Below are positions 15,183 to 23,945 of a stretch of DNA of 31,500 bases, one piece after another. This stretch comes from Dinoroseobacter sp042096155 (lineage in GTDB: Bacteria; Pseudomonadota; Alphaproteobacteria; Rhodobacterales; Rhodobacteraceae): contig JBELMC010000026.1 of NCBI GenBank assembly GCA_042096155.1, positions 1 to 31,500 on the forward strand, in the 5' to 3' direction. The notes below the pieces were generated by a model that searched no databases, was not told the DNA's origin, and was given only the letters and a program-made list of their open reading frames with translations. A program made the position numbers and the translations under genes. Within the stretch, counting starts at the first letter, position 1, and every line of letters starts with the position of its first letter.

Positions 15183-16418
15183 ATGTCCGTCCTCGTGATG
15201 AAATTCGGCGGCACATCCGTCGCAAATCTGGACCGTATCAAACGCGCTGCAAAGCGCGTAGCGCTTGAGGTTGCCAGAGGCCACGACGTGATCGTAATCG
15301 TATCAGCCATGTCGGGCAAAACCAACGAGCTTGTCGGCTGGGTCGGAGAAACCTCGCCTCTATTTGATGCGCGCGAATACGACGCCGTCGTGTCTTCAGG
15401 CGAAAACGTGACGGCCGGGCTGATGGCGTTAACCTTGCAAGAAATGGATATCCCCGCACGCAGCTGGCAAGGCTGGCAGGTTCCGCTGAAGACAAATTCG
15501 GCGCATTCCAGTGCGCGCATCGACGAAATCCCAACCGATAATCTGACCGCCAAGTTCGGCGAAGGCATGCGTGTCGCAGTGGTCGCGGGCTTTCAAGGCA
15601 TAAGCCCTGAGGGCCGGATCACCACATTGGGACGCGGCGGTTCTGATACCACCGCGGTCGCTTTTGCCGCCGCATTCGATGCGGCGCGCTGTGACATCTA
15701 CACCGATGTGGATGGCGTTTACACCACCGACCCGCGGGTCGCCGACAAGGCGCGCAAACTTGATAAGATCGCCTATGAGGAAATGCTGGAATTGGCCAGC
15801 TTGGGCGCCAAAGTCCTACAAACCCGTTCTGTCGAACTGGCGATGCGGTATAACGTCAAACTGCGTGTGTTGTCATCATTTGAAGAGCCATCGGACGAGG
15901 CTGGAACGCTTGTCTGTGATGAGGAGGAAATCATGGAATCCAATATCGTCTCTGGTGTCGCGTTTTCGCGCGACGAAGCGAAAATGACTTTGTTGTCTGT
16001 GGCGGACCGACCTGGCATCGCGGCGGCCATATTCGGACCGCTTTCGGATGCGGGTGTGAACGTCGATATGATCGTTCAGAATATTTCCGAAGATGGTCGC
16101 ACCGACATGACGTTTTCGTGCCCCACCGATCAGGTTAGACGTGCCGAAAAAGCAATGGAAGAAGCGCAGTCAACGGGCGAGATCAATTATTCCCGACTGG
16201 TCACCGATCCAGAGGTCGCCAAAGTCAGCGTGGTCGGCATTGGCATGCGCAGCCACGCCGGTGTCGCTGCAAAGATGTTCAAATCGCTGCGTGACGAAAA
16301 TATCAATATCAAGGTGATCACCACGTCCGAAATCAAAGTTTCGGTCCTGATTGATCGCAAGTATATGGAGCTGGCAGTCCAAGCCCTGCATGACGCGTTC
16401 GAATTGGCCACAGCTTAA
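15183..16418 (+). CDS. lysC: Aspartate kinase
   Basis: A 411-residue aspartokinase that phosphorylates L-aspartate, the first step toward lysine, threonine, methionine and diaminopimelate. The kinase domain starts with VLVMKFGGTSVAN (4-16), continues with SSGENVTAGLMAL, and has the nucleotide and aspartate site RITTLGRGGSDTTAVAFAAA and DIYTDVDGVYTTDPR. Two ACT domains follow from about residue 264: MTLLSVADRPGIAAAIFGPL and, near the end, VSVVGIGMRSHAGVAAKMFK. These would give lysine and threonine feedback control. The ATG at 15183 has a strong AGGAGGGG. An internal Shine-Dalgarno and ATG at 15921-15935 could make a separate beta chain. ptsP follows about 400 bases downstream. Confidence 0.96.
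   Translation: MSVLVMKFGGTSVANLDRIKRAAKRVALEVARGHDVIVIVSAMSGKTNELVGWVGETSPLFDAREYDAVVSSGENVTAGLMALTLQEMDIPARSWQGWQVPLKTNSAHSSARIDEIPTDNLTAKFGEGMRVAVVAGFQGISPEGRITTLGRGGSDTTAVAFAAAFDAARCDIYTDVDGVYTTDPRVADKARKLDKIAYEEMLELASLGAKVLQTRSVELAMRYNVKLRVLSSFEEPSDEAGTLVCDEEEIMESNIVSGVAFSRDEAKMTLLSVADRPGIAAAIFGPLSDAGVNVDMIVQNISEDGRTDMTFSCPTDQVRRAEKAMEEAQSTGEINYSRLVTDPEVAKVSVVGIGMRSHAGVAAKMFKSLRDENINIKVITTSEIKVSVLIDRKYMELAVQALHDAFELATA
15921..15935 (+). promoter_or_regulatory. Internal ribosome-binding site and start for an aspartokinase beta subunit
   Basis: Inside lysC, GAGGAGG (15921-15927) is followed after 5 bases by an in-frame ATG at 15933 (Met251). Translation from here would give a 161-residue protein beginning MESNIVSGVAFSRDEAK, containing exactly the two ACT domains. 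Known alpha/beta aspartokinases (Bacillus subtilis AKII, Corynebacterium) make their beta subunit from such an internal start at the same place in the protein. Confidence 0.6.
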
Positions 16419-16820
16419 TCTACCGCCGCACAATCCTCCTTATCGGAAGCTGCATCAGATTCCGAGGCGCCGGGCTCTCTTAATGAGGCAATGGCTCAAA
16501 CATATGACCAAACGCGCGGAATCCCACACCCCGGTTGCAGCCCGGAAAGCCAACCAAGCGGCAGGCACCAAATTGATCCTGCGGCCCAACATTTGCGATG
16601 ACATCTTACTGGATCAAGCGCATGCGCCTTGTCTGTTCGGTCAATTTTCCAAGAAATTCCTAATCGAACGCGGTTGGATACGGCCAAAGATATGGCATTA
16701 CTCGGTCATGTGACCGCACGTTACCGCAAACAGCGCATAAGCTTCACAAAACACCGTTTCGCAAAGGGTTTTGTTGTGGTCTACCTTATGAATGCATCAT
16801 TCAAAGGACGACCCACCGCG

Positions 16821-19058
16821 ATGCCTGACCGATCCGAAACCAACTCACGAAAACTGCTCCGCCGACTGCAGGCGACCCTGGCCGAAGCAGGCGCTGGGCA
16901 AGAGAGGCTTGACCGGATCACCCACCTGATTGCAGACAGCATGCGAACAGAAGTTTGCTCGATTTATCTGTTTCGCGATGTCGACACGCTGGAGCTTTGC
17001 GCAACAGAAGGGCTCAATCCTGACTCTGTCCACCAGACCCGGATGCGCTTGGGTGAAGGTCTTGTCGGCCGGGTCGCTCGACGCAAGCAACCGATCAACA
17101 CCGCCGACGCCCCCAACACACGCGGGTTCCGATACATGCCTGAAACGGGAGAAGAAGTCTTTTCCAGTTTTCTTGGCGTTCCAATCCAGCGGCTGGGCGA
17201 CACGCTTGGCGTGCTTGTTGTCCAATCAAAAGATGCACGAGAATTCACGGAGGATGAGGTTTACGCCCTCGAAGTGGTCGCGATGGTGATCGCCGAGATG
17301 ACAGAGCTGGGTGCCTTTGTCGGTGAGGGTGAAGCGCTGCGCCAACGCCATATGAATCAAGTCATGATGCGTGGATCAGTCGCCCAAGAGGGAGTCGCAG
17401 CAGGCCAAGTCTGGCTGCATGAACCGCGCGTGGTGGTCAGCAATCTGGTTGCTGACGACCCGGATTTCGAAACCAAACGTCTGAGAGAAGCCGTGGATGA
17501 TTTGCGCATGTCTGTCGACGATATGCTGCATCACGCCAAAGACCGCGATCAAGTACAGGTCCTTGAGGCATACAAGATGTTTGCCAATTCGAAGGGTTGG
17601 ATGCGCCGTATGGTGGCTGATATCGACAGTGGGCTCTCCGCCGAAGCGGCTGTGGAAAAAGAACAATCCCTGGCCCGCACGCGCCTTGGTATGGTGCCCG
17701 ACGCTTATTTGCGTGAACGCCTGCAGGATCTGGACGATTTGTCCAACCGGTTGCTGCGCCGGTTGACCGGACAAGGCACCGAAACCGGGGCCGAGATGCC
17801 TGAAAATCCGATCCTTGTGGCCCGCTCTATTGGTCCTGCTGAGCTGCTCGATTATGGCCGCAGTCTCAAGGGCATCATCCTTGAGGAGGGCTCGGTTGGC
17901 AGCCATGCCAGCATTGTGGCCCGGGCACTGGCCATCCCGCTTGTGATCAATGTCGCCAAGATCTCGACTGAGGCGTTGAATGGCGATCCAGTGTTGGTTG
18001 ATGGCGAACAAGGCATCGTTCATTTGCGCCCCGACGAGTCTGTCCGTACGGCGTTTCACGACAAGATGGAGATGCAGGCCAAAGCGCAAGAGCGTTATGC
18101 CTCGCTGCGCACCGAGCCTGCGGTGACCTTGTGCGGATGCAAAATTCGTCTCGATATGAACGCAGGCCTGATGGCGGACCTGCCGTCTTTGCACAATTCC
18201 GGTGCGTCGGGTGTAGGCTTGTTTCGTACCGAATTGCAGTTTTTGACACGTTCCAAAGTCCCACGCAGGGGCGAGCTGGCGGCGCTTTATGCCCGTGTGA
18301 TCAGCGCTGCCGAAGGCCGACGGGTCTGCTTTCGGACGCTTGATATCGGATCCGATAAAGTGCTGCCCTACATGAAGCCTCAAGACGAACCCAACCCCGC
18401 CTTGGGCTGGCGCGCGATCCGGGTCGGTTTGGACAAATCCGGCGTCATGCGCATGCAGCTGCAAGCCTTGATCCGCGCGGCCAATGGCGGTCCGTTAACG
18501 ATTATGTTTCCTTTTGTGGCCCAGCTCGAAGAATTCACCGAAGCGCGCGATATGCTGTTGCGCGAAATTGATCGTGAAGCATCGCTTGGCCATGTGCTGC
18601 CGTCGGCGTTGGAGATCGGTGCGATGTTAGAAACCCCTTCGCTGGCCTTCGCACCACGATATTTCTATGAAATAGCTGATTTTATTTCCATTGGCGGCAA
18701 CGACCTGAAGCAGTTCTTTTTTGCAGCAGACCGCGAAAACGAGCGGGTTCGCCGCCGCTATGATACACTAAATGTCAGTTTTCTGAGCCTTATCGAACAA
18801 ATCGTCGGCCGTTGCGCCGAAACGCAGACACCTCTCAGCTTTTGTGGAGAGGACGCCGGCCGTCCGCTTGAAGCCCTCGCTTTTGCTGCCATGGGCTTGC
18901 GTGCAATGTCGATGCGGCCGGCTTCGATTGGTCCGGTCAAGCATCTGTTACGCCAGGTTGACCTGCGTGAGGCCCGGGAAGTGATCACCGAGGCCCGGGC
19001 CGCAGGCGCAATGACCGTTCGGCCGGTTTTGCAAGATTGGCTGCGCCTGCAAGGGTGA
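16821..19058 (+). CDS. ptsP: Phosphoenolpyruvate-protein phosphotransferase PtsP (nitrogen PTS enzyme I)
   Basis: A 745-residue protein with an N-terminal GAF domain (about 15-165), then the enzyme I phosphotransferase region. It takes phosphate from PEP and passes it to the HPr-like protein NPr in the regulatory nitrogen PTS. Visible landmarks are GSVGSHASIVARALAIPLV with the phosphorylated His362, the PEP-binding barrel with SGVGLFRTELQFL and CFRTLDIGSDK, NDLKQFFFAADRENERVRRR, and SFCGEDAGRP with the conserved Cys near the C-terminus. I chose the ATG at 16821 (MPDRSETNSRKLLRRLQ), with AAAGGACG upstream; the frame is open further back, but those residues do not look like PtsP. It lies about 400 bases after lysC. 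The partner genes ptsN and ptsO are not in the window. Confidence 0.94.
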   Translation: MPDRSETNSRKLLRRLQATLAEAGAGQERLDRITHLIADSMRTEVCSIYLFRDVDTLELCATEGLNPDSVHQTRMRLGEGLVGRVARRKQPINTADAPNTRGFRYMPETGEEVFSSFLGVPIQRLGDTLGVLVVQSKDAREFTEDEVYALEVVAMVIAEMTELGAFVGEGEALRQRHMNQVMMRGSVAQEGVAAGQVWLHEPRVVVSNLVADDPDFETKRLREAVDDLRMSVDDMLHHAKDRDQVQVLEAYKMFANSKGWMRRMVADIDSGLSAEAAVEKEQSLARTRLGMVPDAYLRERLQDLDDLSNRLLRRLTGQGTETGAEMPENPILVARSIGPAELLDYGRSLKGIILEEGSVGSHASIVARALAIPLVINVAKISTEALNGDPVLVDGEQGIVHLRPDESVRTAFHDKMEMQAKAQERYASLRTEPAVTLCGCKIRLDMNAGLMADLPSLHNSGASGVGLFRTELQFLTRSKVPRRGELAALYARVISAAEGRRVCFRTLDIGSDKVLPYMKPQDEPNPALGWRAIRVGLDKSGVMRMQLQALIRAANGGPLTIMFPFVAQLEEFTEARDMLLREIDREASLGHVLPSALEIGAMLETPSLAFAPRYFYEIADFISIGGNDLKQFFFAADRENERVRRRYDTLNVSFLSLIEQIVGRCAETQTPLSFCGEDAGRPLEALAFAAMGLRAMSMRPASIGPVKHLLRQVDLREAREVITEARAAGAMTVRPVLQDWLRLQG

Positions 19059-19088
19059 CCCGCGAGGCGCAACAACAACATCTTACAA

Positions 19089-19105
19089 CCTGTCGCGTTG
19101 ACAGG
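19089..19105. terminator. Small hairpin between convergent ptsP and EcsC genes
   Basis: CCTGTC (19089-19094) and GACAGG (19100-19105) form a 6-bp stem with a 5-base loop in the 77-bp convergent gap. It has no T tract, so it is at best a weak bidirectional terminator. Confidence 0.3.
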
Positions 19106-19135
19106 CGCACTAAGAGGTTCGCAATCTGAAATGCT

Positions 19136-19921
19136 TCAACTGCGCTGAGGCGGAGGTCCTTCGACCCGTTTGCGGAACTCCGCGATCACGCTGGTTCGTT
19201 CTTCGTTCAGCTCGTCAGCCAAAAGCCGCAGCCCGAACGTCACCCGCGCCATATCCTGGTAATAACTGGTGAACGCATAATTGATTGCTGCGCCTGAGAC
19301 GGCCCCCAAGATCGGTACGGTTTGCGCCGCGAGTTTTTGGCCCAAAACGGCAGCCAAGCGCGGCGCAACGCGGCTGATCAATCCCTGCAATGTCGCACCG
19401 GTCAGCCCCAGCCGCATCGACAAAAAACTGGTGTCAATTCCGTCATCGCTTGCCAACGGTCCGGCTGCGGCAAAAACCTGTAAACAATCCAAACGCGTTG
19501 TCTCTTCATCCAGATCGAAGCCGTGTTCAGCAGCAATGCCCTGCACGGCGCGTAAAATTACCGTTGTCGTGACGGGCAGTTCAGCTACAGCGCTTGGCAA
19601 TCCCGCCAATCCGCCGGCGGCTCCGGTGCCCATGGTGACGACCGTATTAAGCCAATCGCTTTGGTCTGGCAGTGCCGCGCGCGAGCGTGCGGCAACATTG
19701 AACGAAGTCTCAAGGGCTTTGAATGTCAGATTGTCCAATTGATCGCTGACCGGGTCTGGCAGGCGTTTGAGCACATTTTCAGCCTGTCCGCCGATCACCG
19801 CCAAAACTTGCATCCCAACACCGTTTGCCGCCCGGTAACGTGCGGCCAGTGCATCCAAAACGGCCTCGCGGTCCGGGGTGACTTTACTCAAAACAGGGGT
19901 TTGTTCAGAGGGCATGTTCAT
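19136..19921 (-). CDS. EcsC family protein
   Basis: A protein of about 261 residues matching the EcsC family: an N-terminal helical part (ALAARYRAANGVGMQVLAVI), the glycine-rich TMGTGAAGGLAGLPSAVAEL PVTTTVILRAVQGIA region, and a conserved C-terminal VPILGAVSGAAINYAFTSYY. The glycine-rich part is moderately hydrophobic and suggests membrane association. Function is not established; the Bacillus namesake lies with an ABC transporter that affects secretion, but no transporter is here. The start is unsure: the ATG at 19921 is used, ATG 19915 and ATG 19960 are alternatives, and none has a good Shine-Dalgarno. It follows the GNAT gene in the same direction with a short gap and is probably co-transcribed. 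Confidence 0.82.
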   Translation of the reverse strand: MNMPSEQTPVLSKVTPDREAVLDALAARYRAANGVGMQVLAVIGGQAENVLKRLPDPVSDQLDNLTFKALETSFNVAARSRAALPDQSDWLNTVVTMGTGAAGGLAGLPSAVAELPVTTTVILRAVQGIAAEHGFDLDEETTRLDCLQVFAAAGPLASDDGIDTSFLSMRLGLTGATLQGLISRVAPRLAAVLGQKLAAQTVPILGAVSGAAINYAFTSYYQDMARVTFGLRLLADELNEERTSVIAEFRKRVEGPPPQRS

Positions 19922-19970
19922 GATCACAAAGGGCCAGCATTTTTTTCCTATTGGATACATGGGTGCCGCA

Positions 19971-20459
19971 TCACGGCGTTACAACCCGCCTGACCGCGCC
20001 GACAACGCCGGTCCAGGCTCCCTCTTGCAGCGAAAGCCCCAGAACACGCTCTGGATTTGTCGGAGGCGGCATCTCAACATCGACCTGTTTGCGGAACCCA
20101 AACCGGCGATAATACGGCGCATCTCCGACCAACAACACCCGCGCCCAGCCTTGATTCCGCGCACGATCAAGCGCGTCAATCATCAGATAGCCGCCCAAAC
20201 CCTCGCCCTGCCGGGTCGGATGCACAGCAATCGGGCCCAGCAGCAACACATCAGCACCAGCGATCTGAACCGGCCAGAACCGAATGGCTCCGCCCAAAAT
20301 GCCCAACGGGTCTCGTGCGATCAGACATAGGCTGGCCACAGGTGCGACGCCGTCGCGCAACCGATAAGATGAGAGCGCCTCGCGGCCCGGTGCAAAGCAC
20401 AGATCATAGAGCGCCTCGACCTCTGCACGGTCCTGTTCGGTCTCAACCCGCAATTCCAC
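19971..20459 (-). CDS. GNAT family N-acetyltransferase (YhbS-like)
   Basis: A 162-residue acetyltransferase of the GNAT fold. The acetyl-CoA pyrophosphate loop is LGPIAVHPTRQGEGLGGYLM (motif A, R/Q-x-x-G-x-G), near residues 94-113. It is followed by RVLLVGDAPYYRRFGFRK, typical of the YhbS branch. The substrate is not known. The start appears to be a GTG at 20459, with a purine-rich GGGAAAG before it; no earlier start gives a better N-terminus than VELRVETEQDRAEVEALY. It is divergent from the flavin-reductase-like gene across 74 bases and precedes the EcsC gene. Confidence 0.9.
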   Translation of the reverse strand: MELRVETEQDRAEVEALYDLCFAPGREALSSYRLRDGVAPVASLCLIARDPLGILGGAIRFWPVQIAGADVLLLGPIAVHPTRQGEGLGGYLMIDALDRARNQGWARVLLVGDAPYYRRFGFRKQVDVEMPPPTNPERVLGLSLQEGAWTGVVGAVRRVVTP

Positions 20460-20533
20460 CCAGGCGCTTTCCCTTGCCCTTTACCGCGTCACGGCCTAGC
20501 ACAGCGGAACCCCGCCCGCCAAGAGGAGCCACT

Positions 20534-21193
20534 ATGTTCTATCGCCCCGAGGATGGTCATGGCCTGCCTCACAATCCCTTCAACGCTGTTGTAACGCCGC
20601 GCCCGATTGGCTGGATCAGCACACGAGACCGCGATGGCGTTGACAATCTCGCGCCCTATTCGTTCTTCAACGCTGTCGCATATGTGCCGCCACAAGTGAT
20701 GTTTGCCACCACCAGCGCGAAAGAGGATCGTGGGGACACCAAAGACAGTCTGGGCAATATACGCGAAACCGGCGTCTTTTGCGTCAATATGGTGGAATAC
20801 GCGATGCGTGATGCAATGAACCTCACCTCTGGCCTTTACCCGCGTGAAACCGATGAATTTGAGCGTGCCGAGCTGCCCAAAGCATCGTGCCGCACCATCG
20901 ACTGCGCCCGCGTCGCCGCTGCGCCAGCCAATCTGGAATGCAAACTCACACGGCTGGTCACATTGGAAGGCAGCTCAAATTTCGCAGTGTTCGGTGAAGT
21001 GACCGGCATCCATATGCGCGATGATTGCCTGCGCAATGGCCAATTCGATGTCACCAGTTTTCAACCCTTGGCACGGCTGGGATATCGCGACTATGCTCGG
21101 ATCTCAGATTTGTTCACGCTGAAACGGCCGCATGACAAAGATGAGACGCCACAAAGCGGTGTTCCATCAGATCGTTCGGACATGACAACATAA
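20534..21193 (+). CDS. Flavin reductase-like, FMN-binding protein
   Basis: A 219-residue protein of the flavin reductase / FMN-binding split-barrel family. The start MFYRPEDGHGLPHNPFNAVV is followed by the family motif PRPIGWISTRDRDGVDNLAP YSFFNAVAYVPPQVMFA, and by DTKDSLGNIRETGVFCVNMV, which together form the flavin pocket. Such proteins bind FMN and may supply reduced flavin to monooxygenases or act on their own; the partner is not evident. The ATG at 20534 has a strong AAGAGGAG (20521-20528). The last roughly 20 residues are polar and not conserved-looking. It is divergent from a GNAT gene and convergent with the SulP gene, with only 8 bases between the stops. Confidence 0.9.
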   Translation: MFYRPEDGHGLPHNPFNAVVTPRPIGWISTRDRDGVDNLAPYSFFNAVAYVPPQVMFATTSAKEDRGDTKDSLGNIRETGVFCVNMVEYAMRDAMNLTSGLYPRETDEFERAELPKASCRTIDCARVAAAPANLECKLTRLVTLEGSSNFAVFGEVTGIHMRDDCLRNGQFDVTSFQPLARLGYRDYARISDLFTLKRPHDKDETPQSGVPSDRSDMTT

Positions 21194-21201
21194 AAATATC
21201 A

Positions 21202-22830
21202 TCAGTGCCCTCCTAGGATTCCGGTCCGAACACCGTAATTTGCCGCGATCTGGTAATCGGGGTCGTCATCGCTGTCGACCATCAATTGACCTGCTTTGGT
21301 CAACAGATCGTGGCAGTCTCGGCTTAAGTGGCGCAGCTGGATCGTTTTTCCTGCTTTTTGATACTTTTCTGCAATGACTTCGATGGCTTGCAAAGCGGAT
21401 TGGTCCGCAACGCGGCTGTCGTTAAAGTCAATGATCACCACCGCCGGATCCGTGTCCGGTGTGAAAAGTTCCAAAAACCCATCTGCTGACCCAAAGAACA
21501 AAGGACCTTGCACCTGGTAGACTTTGGCACCTTCCGGGGTCTCGTAGCCTTTTGCATGGATCCGCGTTGCATTCGACCACGCATAAGCCAGGGCCGAGAT
21601 GATGACCCCCACAACGACAGCTGTTGCCAGATCCGTCATCACGGTGACAACGGTCACAAGCACGATCACCACCGCATCTGTGGTGGGGACTTTGCGCATG
21701 ATCCGCAAAGAGTTCCAGGCGAAGGTTCCGATCACCACCATGAACATCACCCCAACCAAGGCCGCGAGAGGAATTTGCTCGATCAAAGGCGAGGCCACAA
21801 CAATGAACAGCAATAAAAACAACGCCGCGGTGATGCCAGCGATCCGGGTACGCCCACCGGACTTTACGTTAATCATCGACTGACCAATCATTGCACATCC
21901 GCCCATGCCACCGAAAAAACCAGTGACAGTGTTTGCCACACCTTGCGCGACACATTCTTGCGACGCGCCTCCGCGCTTGTTGGTCATTTCACCAACCAAA
22001 TTTAAGGTCAGCAGGCTCTCAATCAGGCCGATGGCTGACAAGATCAGCGCATAAGGCAAAATGATCCAGACGGTCTCAAGGTTCAACGGCACCGCGGGGA
22101 TATGCAATGAGGGCAATCCGCCCTGGATCGAGGCCATGTCGCCGACCCGGGGCACATCAATACCAATCCCGATGACCAGGGCGGCGGTGACCAAAATTCC
22201 GGCCAAAGGCGCGGGTATGGCCGTCGTAATCTTGGGAATTGCATAAATGACTGCCATGGTCAGCGCGACCAAGGCCAGCATGATGACCAACGGCCAGCCA
22301 GACAGCCATTGGCCACCAGACATGCCATGACTAGACACCTCGGCTGTCCCAGGCACTTGAAATTGGCTCATCTGGGCCAGAAAAATCACGATTGCCAAGC
22401 CGTTTACAAAGCCCAGCATCACCGGGTGTGGCACCAAGCGAATGAATTTGCCCAACCCGAAAACTCCGGCGGCAATCTGGATTATCCCCATTAAGACGAC
22501 CGTTGCGAACAGGTATTCGACGCCGTGCTGCGCCACAAGTGACACCATGACCACGGCCAATGCGCCTGTCGCCCCAGAGATCATCCCCGGCCGACCTCCA
22601 ATGATCGCGGTAATCAAACCGACAATGAATGCCGCATAAAGGCCAACCAAAGGGTTGACGCCGGCCACGAACGAAAACGCGACAGCCTCAGGCACCAAGG
22701 CCAGCGCTACGGTGAGACCCGACAAAAGCTCAACGCGCCAGCGCTGCAAACTGATCCCACGCGGATCGAGTGTAGACAAATCAGGCGGGGCAATCCGGCG
22801 CGCGAAGGAGGCCAAAGTCGAACGGGGCAT
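21202..22830 (-). CDS. SulP family anion transporter with STAS domain
   Basis: A 542-residue inner-membrane transporter. About ten to twelve hydrophobic helices occupy residues 28-400, beginning with VELLSGLTVALALVPEAVAF SFVAGVNPLVGLYAAF, the SulP hallmark. NVKSGGRTRIAGITAA lies in the later core. A C-terminal STAS domain follows (about 430-530; VYQVQGPLFFGSADGFLELF and VIIDFNDSRVADQSALQAIE). SulP proteins carry sulfate, bicarbonate or other anions, often with Na+ or H+; the substrate cannot be told here. I chose the ATG at 22830 (MPRSTLASFARRIAPPDLS); the frame is open upstream to 23034, but that part is not transporter-like and would overlap the mtnP control region. It is divergent from mtnP. 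Confidence 0.92.
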   Translation of the reverse strand: MPRSTLASFARRIAPPDLSTLDPRGISLQRWRVELLSGLTVALALVPEAVAFSFVAGVNPLVGLYAAFIVGLITAIIGGRPGMISGATGALAVVMVSLVAQHGVEYLFATVVLMGIIQIAAGVFGLGKFIRLVPHPVMLGFVNGLAIVIFLAQMSQFQVPGTAEVSSHGMSGGQWLSGWPLVIMLALVALTMAVIYAIPKITTAIPAPLAGILVTAALVIGIGIDVPRVGDMASIQGGLPSLHIPAVPLNLETVWIILPYALILSAIGLIESLLTLNLVGEMTNKRGGASQECVAQGVANTVTGFFGGMGGCAMIGQSMINVKSGGRTRIAGITAALFLLLFIVVASPLIEQIPLAALVGVMFMVVIGTFAWNSLRIMRKVPTTDAVVIVLVTVVTVMTDLATAVVVGVIISALAYAWSNATRIHAKGYETPEGAKVYQVQGPLFFGSADGFLELFTPDTDPAVVIIDFNDSRVADQSALQAIEVIAEKYQKAGKTIQLRHLSRDCHDLLTKAGQLMVDSDDDPDYQIAANYGVRTGILGGH

Positions 22831-23072
22831 AAAATCGGGCTTTCGAAGGGAATGAGAGGGACTGTTTTGCGACGAGCTAACCCAAATAACATCGGAATGC
22901 ACGGGATACATTCGTGTACCCAAACAGTTTTCCGACCTAGAGCCGCTGCGTAACCCATCGCAATCCAAGTGGGTTGCGCACAAGCCACGAATTCGACCCG
23001 CTTGTAAGCTCTCCCTTGCATTTCCCCGGATCAATGGGTGAATCTGTAAAAAAAACCCACAGAGGGACGAGC
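22831..23072. other. Divergent control region between SulP gene and mtnP
   Basis: The 242-bp gap must hold promoters for both genes, but no convincing -35/-10 pair was found. One notable element is a short hairpin, GGG-A-TACA and TGTACCC around a TTCG loop (22903-22921, one bulged A), which would lie in the SulP leader. mtnP has a GAGGGA Shine-Dalgarno near 23061. Confidence 0.35.
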
Positions 23073-23945
23073 ATGGAAACCTATCTTGGCGTCATCGGCG
23101 GATCTGGTGTTTACCAGATCGACGGATTGGAACAGCCCGCTTGGGTGTCGGTCGAAGGTCCTTGGGGCCTGCCATCGGATCAAATTTTGACAGGTGTCCT
23201 GGACGGCGTGAACATGGCGTTCTTACCGCGTCATGGTCGCGGCCATGTGCACACACCTAGCACGGTGCCCTACCGGGCGAATATTGACGCGCTGAAACGT
23301 CTTGGGGTCACCGATCTGATATCAGTCAGTGCTTGCGGATCGTTCCGCGAACATATGGCGCCTGGCGATTTCGTCATTGTCGACCAGTTCATCGACCGCA
23401 CCTTTGCACGTGACACCAGCTTCTTCGGTCCCGGCTGTGTCGCTCATGTGTCTGTCGCTCACCCAACCTGCCCGCGTTTAAGCGCCGCGTGCATGGAGGC
23501 TGCGACCGCCCAAGGGGTGACAGTGCATATGGGTGGCACGTATTTGGCGATGGAGGGTCCACAGTTTTCTGCCATTGCTGAAAGCAAGATGTATCGCGAC
23601 AGCTGGCGCTGCGATGTGATTGGCATGACCAATATGCCGGAGGCCAAACTCGCCCGCGAAGCAGAGCTGTGCTATGCCAGTGTCGCGATGATCACCGATT
23701 ATGACAGCTGGCACCCGGATCACGGTGCTGTCGATATCTCGGATATCCTTGCCACTCTTGCGGGCAACTCAGCAGCTGCAAAAGGCGTGGTTGCCCGGCT
23801 GCCGGGACTTTTGGGAAAAGATCGAGCGCCCTGTCCTCACGGGTGCGACCGCGCTTTGGATCATGCCATCATGACGGCCCTGGACAAGCGTGATCCAGAC
23901 CTGTTGGCCAAGCTTGATGCGGTCGCAGGCCGGGTGCTGGCATGA
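23073..23945 (+). CDS. mtnP: S-methyl-5'-thioadenosine phosphorylase
   Basis: A 290-residue purine nucleoside phosphorylase family enzyme. It splits methylthioadenosine with phosphate into adenine and 5-methylthioribose-1-phosphate, a step of methionine salvage. Motifs are in order: GVIGGSGVYQIDG at the start, FLPRHGRGHVHTPSTVPYRA, ISVSACGSFREHMAPGDFVI, GGTYLAMEGPQFSAIAESKM, and IGMTNMPEAKLAREAELCYA with the Asn-Met-Pro typical of MTAPs. Length is normal. The ATG at 23073 (METYLGVIGG) follows GAGGGA. Its stop overlaps the next gene by four bases. apt follows one gene later and would recycle the adenine released here. Confidence 0.95.
   Translation: METYLGVIGGSGVYQIDGLEQPAWVSVEGPWGLPSDQILTGVLDGVNMAFLPRHGRGHVHTPSTVPYRANIDALKRLGVTDLISVSACGSFREHMAPGDFVIVDQFIDRTFARDTSFFGPGCVAHVSVAHPTCPRLSAACMEAATAQGVTVHMGGTYLAMEGPQFSAIAESKMYRDSWRCDVIGMTNMPEAKLAREAELCYASVAMITDYDSWHPDHGAVDISDILATLAGNSAAAKGVVARLPGLLGKDRAPCPHGCDRALDHAIMTALDKRDPDLLAKLDAVAGRVLA

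Noticed and set aside
16443..16465. TCGGAA/TTCCGA hairpin after lysC
   Set aside because: Only 6 bp with an 11-base loop and no T tract; too weak to call a terminator.
16629..16820. N-terminal extension of PtsP
   Set aside because: The residues before MPDRSETN do not resemble PtsP, and the protein from 16821 has the usual length.
17376..18464. Reverse open frame of 362 codons opposite ptsP
   Set aside because: No recognisable motif, and it covers the catalytic region of ptsP on the other strand; a shadow of GC-rich coding DNA.
22831..23034. N-terminal extension of the SulP protein
   Set aside because: The extra 68 residues have no transporter similarity and would overlap the divergent control region; the ATG at 22830 gives a normal SulP start.
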